Shown: positions 1 to 10,405 of the stretch, in pieces | Position numbering within the stretch: position 1 is the stretch's first letter | Layout of the letters: every line of letters begins with the position of its first letter | Assembly: GCF_000005505.3 (NCBI RefSeq) | Contig: NC_016133.3 | Coordinates: 41,443,237-41,507,236, forward strand | Length of the DNA stretch: 64,000 nucleotides | Source: Brachypodium distachyon | Lineage: Eukaryota; Streptophyta; Magnoliopsida; Poales; Poaceae | Direction of reading: 5' to 3' | The notes under the pieces: model-generated | Databases searched by the model: none | What the model saw: only the letters and a program-made list of their open reading frames with translations | What the model was told of the DNA's origin: nothing | Position numbers and translations under genes: made by a program

Positions 1-41
1 TTTGTGAAATGAAGAGAGTACATCATGTTACTACTTTATGG

Positions 42-250
42 TACTCTCTCCGTTTCAAAACATAACTCATATAGATTTGTGCACTTGAACCAAAACAGCT
101 CTCGTTCCTAGTGCTTGACCACTCATATTGGATTAATAATAAATGGATATAAGTAGTTATTGGTCGGGTGCGGATACCAAGAGAAAAATGAGGTGCGTTT
201 TAGAACAATGAAAAAAATCTATATGAATTGTGTTTTGGAATGAGCGAGTA
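42..250. mobile_element. Stowaway-type MITE, about 209 bp
   Basis: The segment is bounded by TA dinucleotides and by inverted ends. The left end reads TACTCTCTCCGTTTCAAAAC; the right end, reverse-complemented, is TACTCGCTCATTCCAAAACA. TA target duplication plus CTCxCTCCGTTxC-like termini are diagnostic of Tc1/mariner Stowaway MITEs in grasses. It has no coding capacity and sits about 360 bp upstream of the first O-methyltransferase start. Confidence 0.8.
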
Positions 251-466
251 TGCACAATGACCATCCTAATGTGCCACCACCGAGAGCCCCACTGCGCCAC
301 CGTGGCACTCGTGTTCGAAACGCGCCTAGCGATCGAGCTTCTAGAACCGACTACCGAGGGAACGGACGCGGGCAGAGCGGTGGGGCCTGGGGAGGGACTG
401 TAGTGGCAAAGGCAAATTGGTAACCGGCGTAGGCATGCATCATCCCCTGGGCCGGGACAAAGCACA

Positions 467-474
467 ATAAATAT
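467..474 (+). promoter_or_regulatory. Probable TATA box of OMT gene 1
   Basis: ATAAATAT lies 140 bp upstream of the ATG at 614, a normal distance for a plant core promoter with a leader of roughly 100 bases. Inferred from motif and position only. Confidence 0.45.
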
Positions 475-613
475 GCAGCCGAGCGCATCAGCAAAGCAGC
501 GGCAGGGCAGTGAGCGAGTCACGCGCGCGATCAGACCGTCGTCCTCTCTTCGCGTCTAGCTTTCTCTTCCTTTCTTTCGTTGAGCAGCTAGCGTGAGTTG
601 GGGAGCGCGCGCG

Positions 614-1566
614 ATGGCGGCGAAGGGCGGCGGCGAGCAGGTGGCGGACGTCCACAGCAGCGAGAGGGCCAAGACACTCCTCCAGAGCGATGCCCTCTAC
701 GAGGTACCCGCGCAGAATCATCCATTCTTTCCTTCTAGCTTGTTCCGGCCAACGTGGTGATCATCATCGATCTGCTCGTTCTGCCCTGATATGAATCTTG
801 CAGTACATGCTGAAGACGATGGTGTACCCGCGGGAGAACGAGTTCCAGCGCGAGCTCCGCCTCATCACCAAGGAGCACTCCTAGTACGCACGCACGCACG
901 CCACCATCACGGCTCACGCTCGCTTTGATTTCCTCTTCTTTAACTGAAAATTTTCGGATGTACTAACCGGGAATTCGGGCTTTAATTGGTAGTGGGTTCA
1001 TGTCGTCGCCGCCGGACGAGGGGCAGCTGCTGTCGCTGCTGCTGAAGCTGACAGGTGCCAAGAACACCATCGAGGTCGGCGTCTACACGGGCTGCTCCGT
1101 GCTCGCCACGGCGCTGGCGATCCCGGACGACGGCAAGATCGTCGCCATCGACATCAACCGGGACTACTTCGACATGGGCCTCCCCGTCATCGCCAAGGCG
1201 GGCGTGGCCCACAAGGTCGACTTCCGCGAGGGCCCAGCAGGCCCGATCCTCGACGAGCTCCTCGCCGACGAGGCCCGCAGTGGCAGCTTCGACTTCGCGT
1301 TCGTGGACGCCGACAAGCCCAACTACGGCAACTACCACGAGCAGCTGCTCAAGCTTGTAAGGGTGGGCGGCGTGCTGGCTTATGACAACACGCTCTGGGC
1401 CGGCACCGTGGCGCTCCCGGACGGCGAGAGGGAGTTCACGGAGCACGATAAAGCGATCCGGGACGCCATGAGGGAGTTCAATGCCAAGATCGGCGCCGAC
1501 GCCCGCGTCGAGCCCGTGCAGCTCCCCGTCGCCGACGGCATCACCATCTGCCGCCGCGTCGCCTGA
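614..1566 (+). CDS. CCoAOMT-like O-methyltransferase, gene 1 of tandem trio
   Basis: Predicted SAM-dependent, metal-dependent class I O-methyltransferase of the caffeoyl-CoA OMT / tricin synthase family (cytosolic; phenylpropanoid or flavonoid methylation). Exons 614-703, 804-883 and 993-1566 join in phase to 247 aa, the usual family length. Visible motifs are the SAM-binding loop EVGVYTGCS, the acidic strand end VAID, and the metal-binding stretches FVDADKPNY and [10 protein letters not shown]. The protein ends ICRRVA. The start at 614 is chosen because exon 1 ([23 protein letters not shown]) matches the family N-terminus. The 1000-1566 ORF alone would lack the substrate-side N-terminal helices. 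Exon 2 ends on TA, so reading into intron 2 gives an immediate TAG; splicing gives TAT (Tyr) where the third gene has TGG. Coding exons 2-3 are very similar to gene 2. The segment after DFREG is [11 protein letters not shown], unlike GNGLDRLDELL in gene 2. The exact substrate cannot be read from sequence. Confidence 0.92.
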
Positions 1567-1688
1567 TGTAAAATGATTGAGTCAGTCTGTGCGTCGATCT
1601 GTGCGTTGCTGTCGATTGTCGTCGTCTTGGATAGTTGGATGGATCGGGGCCGCTTTGCATGCTTTAATTGAGTTTGTGCGTCAAATGG

Positions 1689-1694
1689 AATAAA
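1689..1694 (+). terminator. Possible polyadenylation signal of OMT gene 1
   Basis: AATAAA occurs 123 bp after the stop codon, in an AT-rich context that repeats the motif shortly after. Position is suitable for a plant near-upstream element; no transcript evidence. Confidence 0.4.
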
Positions 1695-1829
1695 ATAAAC
1701 AGCTGCTGTGTCATTATGTCCAGGTTCATTTGACTCCTACTCAAACGTGCTACTGATCGATGCTGCTGTATGTACCGTGGGGAGTTGGTTGGGGACTGAG
1801 TAGCAACCGCCAATTGCAGCATGATTCAT

Positions 1830-2715
1830 TTCATGCTAAGGTTGCTAGGAGTCGCGTGGGAAGACTTGTCTGGGCAGATCCAACGAAGGATGTCTATCCC
1901 AATCGGAGCAGTCAAAAAAAGATGCTTGTCTGACTCAAACCGGCAACAATCTTCCAAAATCGTGCCGAGAAAAGGATAGAGCTTATCCTACGCATCGTGC
2001 ATTCGTGCTGCTGCAGCACAGCATTCAGATTTCAGACTCGTTAGTTCTCTTCTTCTGCGCTGGATGCATTTTTAAACCCATTGTTTTGGCACGCATATGT
2101 CGTCCATCAGTTAGTTAGTACGGAGTATAGTCTAATTGAAAGATGCAAGAATATAGCAGTACACTGTTGTCTTCTACGAACATCCATCTCCTTCAAACAT
2201 CTCAAAAGAAAGAGGATGCATCAATGACCAAGGTTTTGAACAAAAGAGACACATGGCGAGAGTTAGTTCTGGATCTATCGAACTTATCTTCGTGTCGTCA
2301 CAAGCTTCCATGCCACCATTTCATTTCAAGTCCGCTTTATCTTCCAGTAGCAGTATTATTTTTGTCAAAGGTTTGGTCAACTGAAACATACTGTAATACT
2401 TATGTCCCTATAATTGAAGGAGAAAAGGAACACTTGTCAGCAGGATGTTAACAGGTTGAATTAAGTACCACGACGGACGGAGGGATCAACACGCAAAGAC
2501 ATTTTAAATCACTGATGATTTTTATAAAGGAGCAGAGGAGACCACGGGACACTAGTTGGTTTTGTAGCGATCCATCCAGCCAGCCAACCAGCGATGAATA
2601 TGGCACGTTGTGAGGGGGCATCAGAGAGACTGGAGCAGCTTGCACCACCAACCGAAGCAGAGCAGATCAGCAGAGAGGAATCGTAGCAGAGGGGAGCTCA
2701 GCTCAGCAGCTAGCC
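1830..2715 (+). repeat. Upstream region of OMT gene 2, duplicated upstream of gene 3
   Basis: This 0.9-kb interval carries long stretches that recur in the same order upstream of gene 3. The motif GGATAGAGCTTATCCT followed by the TTTTTAAACCCATTGTTTTG block occurs at about 1975-2095 and again at 7205-7320. CTGTTGTCTTCTA occurs near 2165 and 7450. GGATGTTAACA occurs near 2443 and 8071. The 5' leader CACCACCAACCGAAGCAGAG occurs near 2645 and 9500. There is no gene inside. It is read as the promoter and leader of gene 2, duplicated together with an O-methyltransferase gene. Confidence 0.8.
2593..2604 (+). promoter_or_regulatory. Degenerate TATA-like site of OMT gene 2
   Basis: GATGAATATGGC occupies the position equivalent to GATAAATACGGC in the gene 3 promoter. 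It lies about 120 bp upstream of the ATG at 2716. The A-to-G change inside the TATA-like core may weaken it; this is inference. Confidence 0.4.
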
Positions 2716-3660
2716 ATGACGACCGGCAGCGTGGCCAACGTCCACAGCGTCATGGGCAGCACCAACAAGACGCTGCTCAAGAGCGAAGCCCTCTACGAGG
2801 TACGTACATACATATACCCGCGAAGAATCATCGTCCGTAGTCTTTCCTTATTGTTTGCTTGTTGCGGCCAACATGGTGTTTGTTGATGGTCAACCTGCAG
2901 TACATGCTGAAGACGATGGTGTATCCGCGGGAGAACGAGTTCATGCGCGAGCTCCGCCTCATCACCATGGAGCACGCCTAGTAACTACACGACCCCACTT
3001 CCTACTTCAAATTAACTTTCTTCTCTTGTTCCTTGATCCGAGAATCACTAACCATCAACTGCCGCCTTATATATACACAGTGGGTTCATGTCATCCCCGC
3101 CGGACGAGGCGCAGCTGCTGTCGCTGCTACTGAAGCTGACAGGGGCCAAGAACACAATCGAGGTCGGGGTCTACACAGGCTGCTCCGTCCTCGCCACAGC
3201 GCTCGCAATCCCGGACGACGGCAAGATCGTGGCCATCGACGTCAGAAGGGACTACTTCGACATGGGCCTCCCCGTCATCACCAGGGCCGGGGTGGCCCAC
3301 AAGGTGGACTTCCGCGAGGGCAACGGGCTGGACCGCCTCGACGAGCTCCTCCTGGCCGACGCCGCCGCCAACGAAGGCGGCTTCGACTTCGCGTTCGTGG
3401 ACGCCGACAAGCCCAACTATGTGAAGTACCACGAGAAGTTGCTCAAGCTGGTCCGCGTCGGGGGCGTGCTCGCGTATGACAACACGCTCTGGGCGGGGTC
3501 CGTCGCGATCCCCGACGGCGAGAGGGAGTTCACGGAGCGCGACGGGTCGATCCGGGACGCCCTGAGGGAGTTCAACGCCATGATCGGCGCCGACGCCCGC
3601 GTCGAGCCCGTGCTGCTCCCCGTCGCCGACGGCATCACTATATGCCGCCGCGTCGCCTGA
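2716..3660 (+). CDS. CCoAOMT-like O-methyltransferase, gene 2 (apparently chimeric)
   Basis: Same family and predicted role as gene 1: SAM- and divalent-metal-dependent methylation of a phenylpropanoid-CoA or flavonoid vicinal hydroxyl. Exons 2716-2799, 2901-2980 and 3081-3660 give 247 aa with [18 protein letters not shown] and [10 protein letters not shown] motifs. The N-terminus (MTTGSVANVHS..STNKTLLKSEALYE) is nearly that of gene 3. From [12 protein letters not shown] onward the protein is nearly that of gene 1, including the extra intron after LYE and the TA|T (Tyr) junction of intron 2. Intron 1 is also gene 1-like (shared ACCCGCG-AGAATCAT and CGGCCAAC blocks), so the switch between parents lies near the end of exon 1 or the start of intron 1. 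No disabling mutation was seen. Likely functional, with expression set by the gene 3-type promoter. Confidence 0.92.
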
Positions 3661-3702
3661 CGATGAGTCGGTGCGTCTTGGATGGACCGGAGCCGCTTGC
3701 AT

Positions 3703-4830
3703 AAGAGCATCTCCAGACCCCTTGTATCGTCAGTCCTTAAAACACGTAGTGTAACTGAAAATAATTTTACGGTTCTGATTTAGTCCAGGCAGAGCAAGTA
3801 GGAGTAGCTGAAAACGGTACCGTAATTTGAAAATAAAAATCACGCTAGAATTCGAAGATAGAGTTCATCATCTTCATTGCCGTTCGACAACACATAGTCC
3901 ATCTCACACTTCGACAACATACATCTAACCTAGCATTTTATCCTATCAAAAGGTCCAAGCTCCTCACCGGAGACATCAAACTCGGATGCGGCATTGCAAG
4001 CGAGCTCGGCGGCTCACTCGGAGTGGGACGAGATGTGGATGAGGGTCTGGATCTCTGCCTCCCCACGCCAGTCCCCCGCCCGAGCTCCTCGGACCGTGAG
4101 ATGGTCTGCTCGTCATCGATCCTCTAGTGGCACTTGTCGTCCGCCAGGAAAGTTACCCTTGACTCATGGAGGGCTTTCCGGAAGAGGCGCGCCTTCTAGC
4201 TCGTTGCGAGTCATTGTCAGAGTCGGAGATGGCACGCAGTCGGTGAGGGGAGGCATACCGAGAGAATGAGAGCTCCTCGGCTCCGGCTCCCCGCAGCGGG
4301 AGGTGGGCTAGGAGCTGTCCTCGTCGGTGTCCATCTTCATCTCCAACCAGTGCCGGTCAGGGAGCACCGGTTCGAGCCCGATGTGGATGTTGGCATAGCG
4401 GTTTCGGGCGAGGGCACCGTGCTTCCCCACACCCTCTGACCGGACACGGCAGATATGAGTAGGCCGACCCGTAAAACCCTTCCCGTGCCCTAGATATAGG
4501 CGTGTTCCTATCGGGCCAGCTACTCGCTTAGGCCATAAATATGCACGGAGTTGCCCATTCTCGATTCTCAAAAAAAAAGTTGCCCATTCTCAGTTGAACC
4601 AGGAAATTTCGGTTAATTTTGAGGGAATTTTATGGTTCAAACATGACTTTGAACTTCTAATTTTCAAAAAGAAAAAAAAAACATCCCTACAAGTATGTGG
4701 GCATAGTTGAGCGATTTGTTCCATCGATACAGTGTTCATCAAATTTCATCCGACTTCAAACAAAGTCAATATATAGACGCACAATTGGAAATTCTAAATA
4801 ACGTAGTTGGATGGAATGAATAATGGACAA
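3703..4830. other. Gene-free interval downstream of OMT gene 2
   Basis: The 3' flank similarity between genes 1 and 2 (GTCTTGGATxGAxCGGxGCCGCTTGCAT) stops abruptly at about 3702. It is followed by AAGAGCATCTCCAG, a typical start of grass DNA transposons. The GC-rich part (about 3990-4450) has short open frames but no domain that I recognise. It may be a gene fragment carried by a mobile element; I could not find the matching right end. Confidence 0.35.
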
Positions 4831-6910
4831 GAATAGAGCGCGAACATGCCCGCGTTAGAGCTTCACCGCGTCCAGCACAGCAGACCCAGTCCGCATGCAT
4901 GCATAGACATGTATTTTGTAAAGCAAAATTTTAAAATGTTATATCTTTCAAACCGTATACTCAATTTACGATCCGTTTTCACGGTTGAATTTGTCTCGAT
5001 GAGATCTTCGAAACCAGATCTCATATTGATATGTTTCAAAAAAAAATCCGTCCTAAAAGTTGCCATCCTCTAATATATAAAATTGCCACCCTCGAATATA
5101 TAAAGTTGCCACCTCGCGCTGCATGCACAACAGCAGGCCATGTCGCGTCTATAGCTCGAGCGTGCGGCGGTTGCATCACCGCAACAGTCCATGCTGCGTC
5201 AGATGGCCCTTACTAGGTCATTTCGATTTAAAACGACCCCACACAAACCCTATATCCTTTGTCGTCCCTAAAGCATACAAATTGACATGCATTTCTAATT
5301 AGTACAATTTGCGGTGTTTAACGAACACAATAATCATGTTATACTTTGGTCAAAAATCTATCATGTACCACCGCATCCCGCATCCCTCAACTTCAATCAA
5401 AGATACCAACTCCATTCAAACGACACCACACAAAGTTTATCTTCATGTCTCTTTTAATGCATACAAATTGTCACCTCCTTAAGGAACACAAATTGCCATC
5501 CGTGATTCATAGAAATTGGCACCATTTAATAAAACACAAATTGCCACCCGTAGTACAAAAAAAATTGTCACTCCTAATGAATACAAATTGCCACAAATAA
5601 TAAACACAAATTGCCATCCAACCATTTCGGTCAAATTTAGCACCCACCATTACATGCCGTATTTTCTCTACTCCCAATTGAGCAATCACCTCCGTTTAAA
5701 ACTAACAACACAAACATATCTCCCTGTCATCCCAACTGCACATAAATTTCCAGCTTCCGATGAACATAAATTGCCACCCTGATGCGCACAAATGGCCACC
5801 CCTAATACACACAAATTGTCACCTTTGATGAACACAAATTGCCATCCCTGATGCACACAAATTGTCACCTCTGATGGACACAAATTGCCGCTTCTAATGT
5901 AGACAAAATGACATATTGGATGAACAAAAATTGCCACCTCATAACGAACACATTTAACAATTTAACGTTCATCTATTTCGATCAAAATCTAGCACCCACC
6001 GCTCGCTCCACCCGCTTGATTCCATTGTTGTGATCCTGAATCTTTCCGGGGTGCAGCGAGTGTGCAGAGCTACTCAACGGTGCAAGCCTTGCGGGAGCAT
6101 GCGGCAGAGGCACCATTGCTAGATCCACCCCTCGATTACGACGTACGGCAATATGAGAAAGCAGCCACGACGTAGCTAGACACGACGTCGACGGATACCA
6201 CGCGTGGCAGCGGTAGGTACTGCTCGTAGCAGTGACGGGCCAGGGGCGGCGCATGGCCATGGCGGGGCAGCGTGGGGTGTAGGGTACGACTCAGGGCGGC
6301 GTGAGGCGGCGAGGGCGTCGTGGATGGGGCGTGGTGGCCACGGAGAATGAGACCGTGAGAGTGTCACGCGAAGAGACGATAGAGGGAACGTGCTCTTGTT
6401 ATAATTATCAGCCAATTATATGAAGACCACCACGTTTTTTCAAAGTAAAATTGTAACTTGTAGATTATCTGGTGACAAAGGCTAGGGTCTAATTTTTTTT
6501 GTCTAAACATATTTGAGTGGGTCTAGATTTGAAGCTTTTATCGATACCGTTTCAAAGGTGAAAACGGATTGCGAAGGGTTGACAGTTTGTGCTACCGACC
6601 ATTTTGAATTTCAAAAATCAACTCGATGTCTTCCTTGTGTGCACTATAAGCTGGCTTATCTTCACTCCACTTCCCTCATCTCTTAGAAGAAAAAAAAACT
6701 GCATGCATGGAAGCCACTGGCACAACAGCAGGCAGCAGCAGGGAACACTGTCACGGGCGCACGCTCCCCTCGCTTGCATGCAAACCACCTGCACCGTCAC
6801 ACAGCAGCAACCAGCAGGCAGCAGCCGGAAGCCCAGCAGCGCTTGAGCGCGTCGCGCAGGAATGCAAGCGCGCGAACGTGCGCCCGTTATATTTCCCGAT
6901 GAATAATCTC
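4830..6910. mobile_element. Unclassified element with degenerate tandem repeats, copy 1
   Basis: The interval is flanked by related GC-rich motifs, AGCGCGAACATGCCCGCGTTAG near 4837 and AGCGCGCGAACGTGCGCCCGTT near 6870, in the same orientation. Internally it has a conserved block at about 4930-5040 (GATGAGATCTTCGAAACCAG...TTGATATGTTTC) that recurs at about 29030-29085. After it comes a long series of short ACAAATTGCCAC-like units (5070-5950). There is no transposase-like ORF. The same architecture appears at 28805-30230, so this is a dispersed element family. The superfamily is not determined. Confidence 0.5.
5070..5950. repeat. Degenerate short tandem array, ACAAATTGCCACC units
   Basis: Units of roughly 20-30 bp repeat many times with the core ACAAATTGCCAC, separated by variable dinucleotide-rich spacers (for example near 5488, 5538, 5583, 5608, 5768 and 5835). 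Spacing is irregular and the spacers are neither unique nor constant in length, so this is not a CRISPR-like array. It belongs to the surrounding unclassified element. Confidence 0.7.
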
Positions 6911-7055
6911 TTTTAAGATGTGATGCCCAAAACTGAAACATTATTAAAAAAATGATTTCGATTCTAATCAAATGAATCAAATTAATTCCTGAGAGGCAAA
7001 CGAGAGTATTACAGTTTGGAAAGTTGTCTATCAGATACTACTTGCAGACACGAGT

Positions 7056-9569
7056 ATTACAGGTTCCACGAGACGCCCTGGAAGACTTGTGTGCCCTGAT
7101 GTAGCGAAGGATGTCTGTCTATCCCAATTGGAGCAGTAAAAAAAGATGCGTGTGCTTGTCTGACCAAAACTGGCAACAAGCTTCCAAATTCGTGGCGAGA
7201 AAAGGATAGAGCTTATCCTCTGCATCGTGCTGCTGCGGCACAACATTCAGGTTTCAGACTCGTTCGTCCTCTTGTTCTGTCTACGCTGGATGCCTTTTTA
7301 AACCCATTGTTTTGGCACGCAAATGTCGTCCATCAGTCAGTATTGTAACTCGTAAGTACACTGGTACGACTGAAAACTGGTTAACGTGTCACGCAATTGT
7401 CAGTTTTGCTACATCATCCTCTCAATGAAAGGTACAGTAGTATACTTACTGTTGTCTTCTAGATCCATCCAACTCCTTCAAACCTCTCAAATAAAGAGAA
7501 GGCGTCAATGACCATGCATGTTCCGGAAGAAAAGAGAGGCATGGTGACAGTTATAGTCCCGGATTTATCTAAACATATCTCCGTGTCATCAGCCGATCAC
7601 TTAGTCAGGATCGCTTCCATGCCAACATTTCATTCCCAACCCGCTTTATCTTCGAGTAGCACAGTACTGTTTTATCTTGTTAAAACAAGTAATACATACC
7701 CATAAAAAAAAAGGTTTATACTACCACGCCACCTGCGATCGGTCGGCGAGTCATTCAGGTTCGTCCTGTGATCTGACGCGACGTCGGGGAGTTTCCTTTT
7801 TCTCCCCGTTCTTTGACGACTGTTCAGTAGTGGTATCTGACTGAAAAAAAAAAGGTTTGAACGGAATCCACCATCCAATCGGGTGTCGTTTCTACAGCTG
7901 GGAAGTCCGGTTGGTGTGTGTCACGGTCGATCGTGAGTCTCGTGAGGTGGACTGGTGCCGATAACGGAAGGATGCATATGGTCCCGGATTCCTTTTCAAC
8001 AACAACAAAATGTCCCGGATCACCTAACTTCTTTTTTTTATGCTAACGAGGTAAACCAGATATAGTAGCAGGATGTTAACAAGTTCAGTTATTGCCCGTA
8101 GTTTCGTAGAGATGGATCGAGCAAAGCGAAGAGAGCAGCAAACAATAAGGTGAATACACAAAACCACTTGCACTCCTAGTACTTTTAAGTTTGTTGGAAA
8201 AAGGGAAAAGAAAGAAAAAAAACTTGTCCTGTGTTGGAGTAGACATGTAGCTACACCTACCGATGTTAGGCTGCCCTGAATCCTGATGTTACGATGTTGG
8301 ATGATGGGACCGGGATGGTGGCTTAAACTGCAAATTAGCATCGATCACCAGACACATTTAATGGCGACGTACGAGCCTGAACTCCATGGGCGTTGGCAAA
8401 TTCCATTGCTCAGGGTTAGCACCGGAACCGGAGGAGAGAACGTCCGCTCGCTCGCCTTCTCGGTCGGTTTGCGTGCTTCATCTCCTCTCCCTTGGCGGCC
8501 ACTCGATCGTCGTCCCGGCAGCGACCGAGAATAAAAGCCCGACGACCCATGCTTCGTCTCCTTCTGCTGACTCCTCTCCGTCTGTCCTGTTGGCCAGGGG
8601 ACGCCGACAGCCCGTAGCTTCCTTCTTCGTGCCAACTTGCTCTCGATCCGACGCGCTTTATTTGTCTGTGTTTTCGAAATAGATTACGGTTGCATCCACA
8701 GCTAATCACGTACTATTGCTACTGCTGCAACAAACAATCATGTTCCAGTCGAGCCGGCCTGGTCCACTCCACTTTCCCTCGCTCCTGACTCCTCTCGTGA
8801 TGCTTAATTTTGCTGATTATATACGGAGTATATATCTACTCTTGAAGCATCATGCTGAACGTGCTTCTTGGGTTGGTTGTTCAGTTATTCACCAACCATC
8901 AGGGGATCTCGATCACACCGTCACGGTCTGGCACCGAAATCGCGGTTGGTGAAATGGAAAAGCTGGAAAGTAGCATGCGAGACTAATTGGAAGGGGGAAA
9001 AAAATGCAGATATCTAGCTTGGCTAACTTGGTGGTTCCTGAAAGGTACACTCACTCAACTAAGTGTGACGTTTTGTGCCCCTAGTCAAATCCACGAGAGG
9101 GTGGGGGCAGGTGGGTTGGTCGCGGCAGGTGGCCTCGGTAGCTAGGAAGAACCCGATCATCGATCATGATCCATCGGCATGCACATGTATGCATCCCACG
9201 ACGGAGGGAGGGATCAACACGCAAAGAGATTGGAATAGTTTAAAGCAAAGATTGGAAAGCTAGTGCCAAAGCACTGATGATTTTTTATTATGCTCCAAAT
9301 AAAGGAGTAGATTCACGGCAAAAAATAAAATAAAAATAAAGGAGCAGAGGGAGGGACACTACTAGCTGGTCAGTAGCGATCCAGCCAGCCAGCCAGCCAG
9401 CCACCAACCCCCTCCCCAGCAAGCCAGCGATAAATACGGCACGCCGATGCCGTGAGTGGGCATCAGCAGAGACTAGCTTTCCCCCACGCCTCCTTCACCA
9501 CCAACCGAAGCAGAGCAGAGCAGAGGAATTGAGCTCGGCTAGCTGGAGATCAAGATCCGGCAGGCAGCC
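7056..9569 (+). repeat. Upstream region of OMT gene 3: expanded copy of the gene 2 promoter
   Basis: From about 7056 to 7690 this tract matches 1840-2400 in order. Similarity resumes near 8071 (GGATGTTAACAAGTT), near 9197 (GGAGGGATCAACACGCAAAGA) and in the 5' leader at about 9385-9540. The material between these islands (about 7710-8065 and 8100-9190) has no counterpart upstream of gene 2 and contains no gene that I can support. The copy is therefore split by later insertions, or the gene 2 copy has lost them. Confidence 0.75.
9429..9439 (+). promoter_or_regulatory. Probable TATA box of OMT gene 3
   Basis: GATAAATACGG lies about 135 bp upstream of the ATG at 9570, in a leader that is also present before gene 2. 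Motif and position only. Confidence 0.45.
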
Positions 9570-10405
9570 ATGACGACCGGCGGCGTTGCCAACGTCCACA
9601 GCGACATGGACAGCACCAACAAGACGCTGCTCAAGAGCGACGCCCTCTACAAGTACGTCCTCGACACCACCGTCCTCCCCCGCGAGCACCAGTGCATGCG
9701 CGACCTCCGCCTCGTCACCGACCAGCACAAATGGTACCTAGATCTCTCCCCATCATCCAGCCAGCAAATTCGATCCAATCCCCATCGATCCATCGGGTCA
9801 AATTCTGATCTGATCGATTTCGGGTGCTTTGCAGGGGGTTCATGCAGTCGTCGGCGGACGAGGCGCAGCTGCTGGGGATGCTGATCAAGATGAGCGGCGC
9901 CAAGAACACGATCGAGGTCGGCGTCTTCACGGGCTACTCGCTCCTGGCCACAGCCCTGGCCCTGCCTGAAGACGGCAAGGTGGTGGCCATCGACCCGGAC
10001 AGGGAGTGCTACGAGGTGGGGAAGCCATTCATCGAGAAGGCCGGGGTGGCGCACAAGGTGGACTTCCGCGAGGGCAAAGGGCTGGACCGCCTGGACGAGC
10101 TCCTGGCCGACCCGGCCAACGAAGGCAGCTTCGACTTCGCCTTCGTCGACGCCGACAAGCCCAACTACGTCAAGTACCACGAGCAGCTGCTCAAGCTGGT
10201 CAAGGTTGGGGGCACCATCATCTATGATAACACGCTCTGGGGCGGCACCGTCGCGCTCCCGGCCGGCACCCCCATGTCCGACCTCGACGCCAGGTTCTCT
10301 GTCGCTATTAAGGATCTCAACACCAGGCTCGCCGCCGACGAGCGCATCGACATCTGCCAGCTCGCCGTCGCCGATGGCGTCACCATCTGCCGCCGCCTCG
10401 TCTGA
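9570..10405 (+). CDS. CCoAOMT-like O-methyltransferase (tricin synthase type), gene 3
   Basis: Predicted SAM- and metal-dependent class I O-methyltransferase, cytosolic, acting on caffeoyl-CoA or on flavones (tricin pathway). Two exons, 9570-9733 and 9835-10405, join as TG|G (Trp) to give 244 aa. Motifs: the N-terminal VANVHSDMDSTNKTLLKSDALYKYVLDTT, then WGFMQSSADEAQLLGML, the SAM loop EVGVFTGYS, VAIDPDRE, metal-binding FVDADKPNY and YDNTLWGGTV, and the terminal VTICRRLV. Genes 1 and 2 carry one extra intron at LYE; gene 3 lacks it, while the second intron is at the same codon and phase in all three. Gene 3 is clearly diverged in its C-terminal half (LPAGTPMSDLDARFS versus PDGEREFTE). I would call this the canonical tricin-synthase-like member and the other two a derived pair. 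Confidence 0.94.

Noticed and set aside
5070..5950. Possible CRISPR-like array of short repeats
   Set aside because: Eukaryotic context, repeats not exact, spacing irregular, spacers not unique; it is part of a repeat element.
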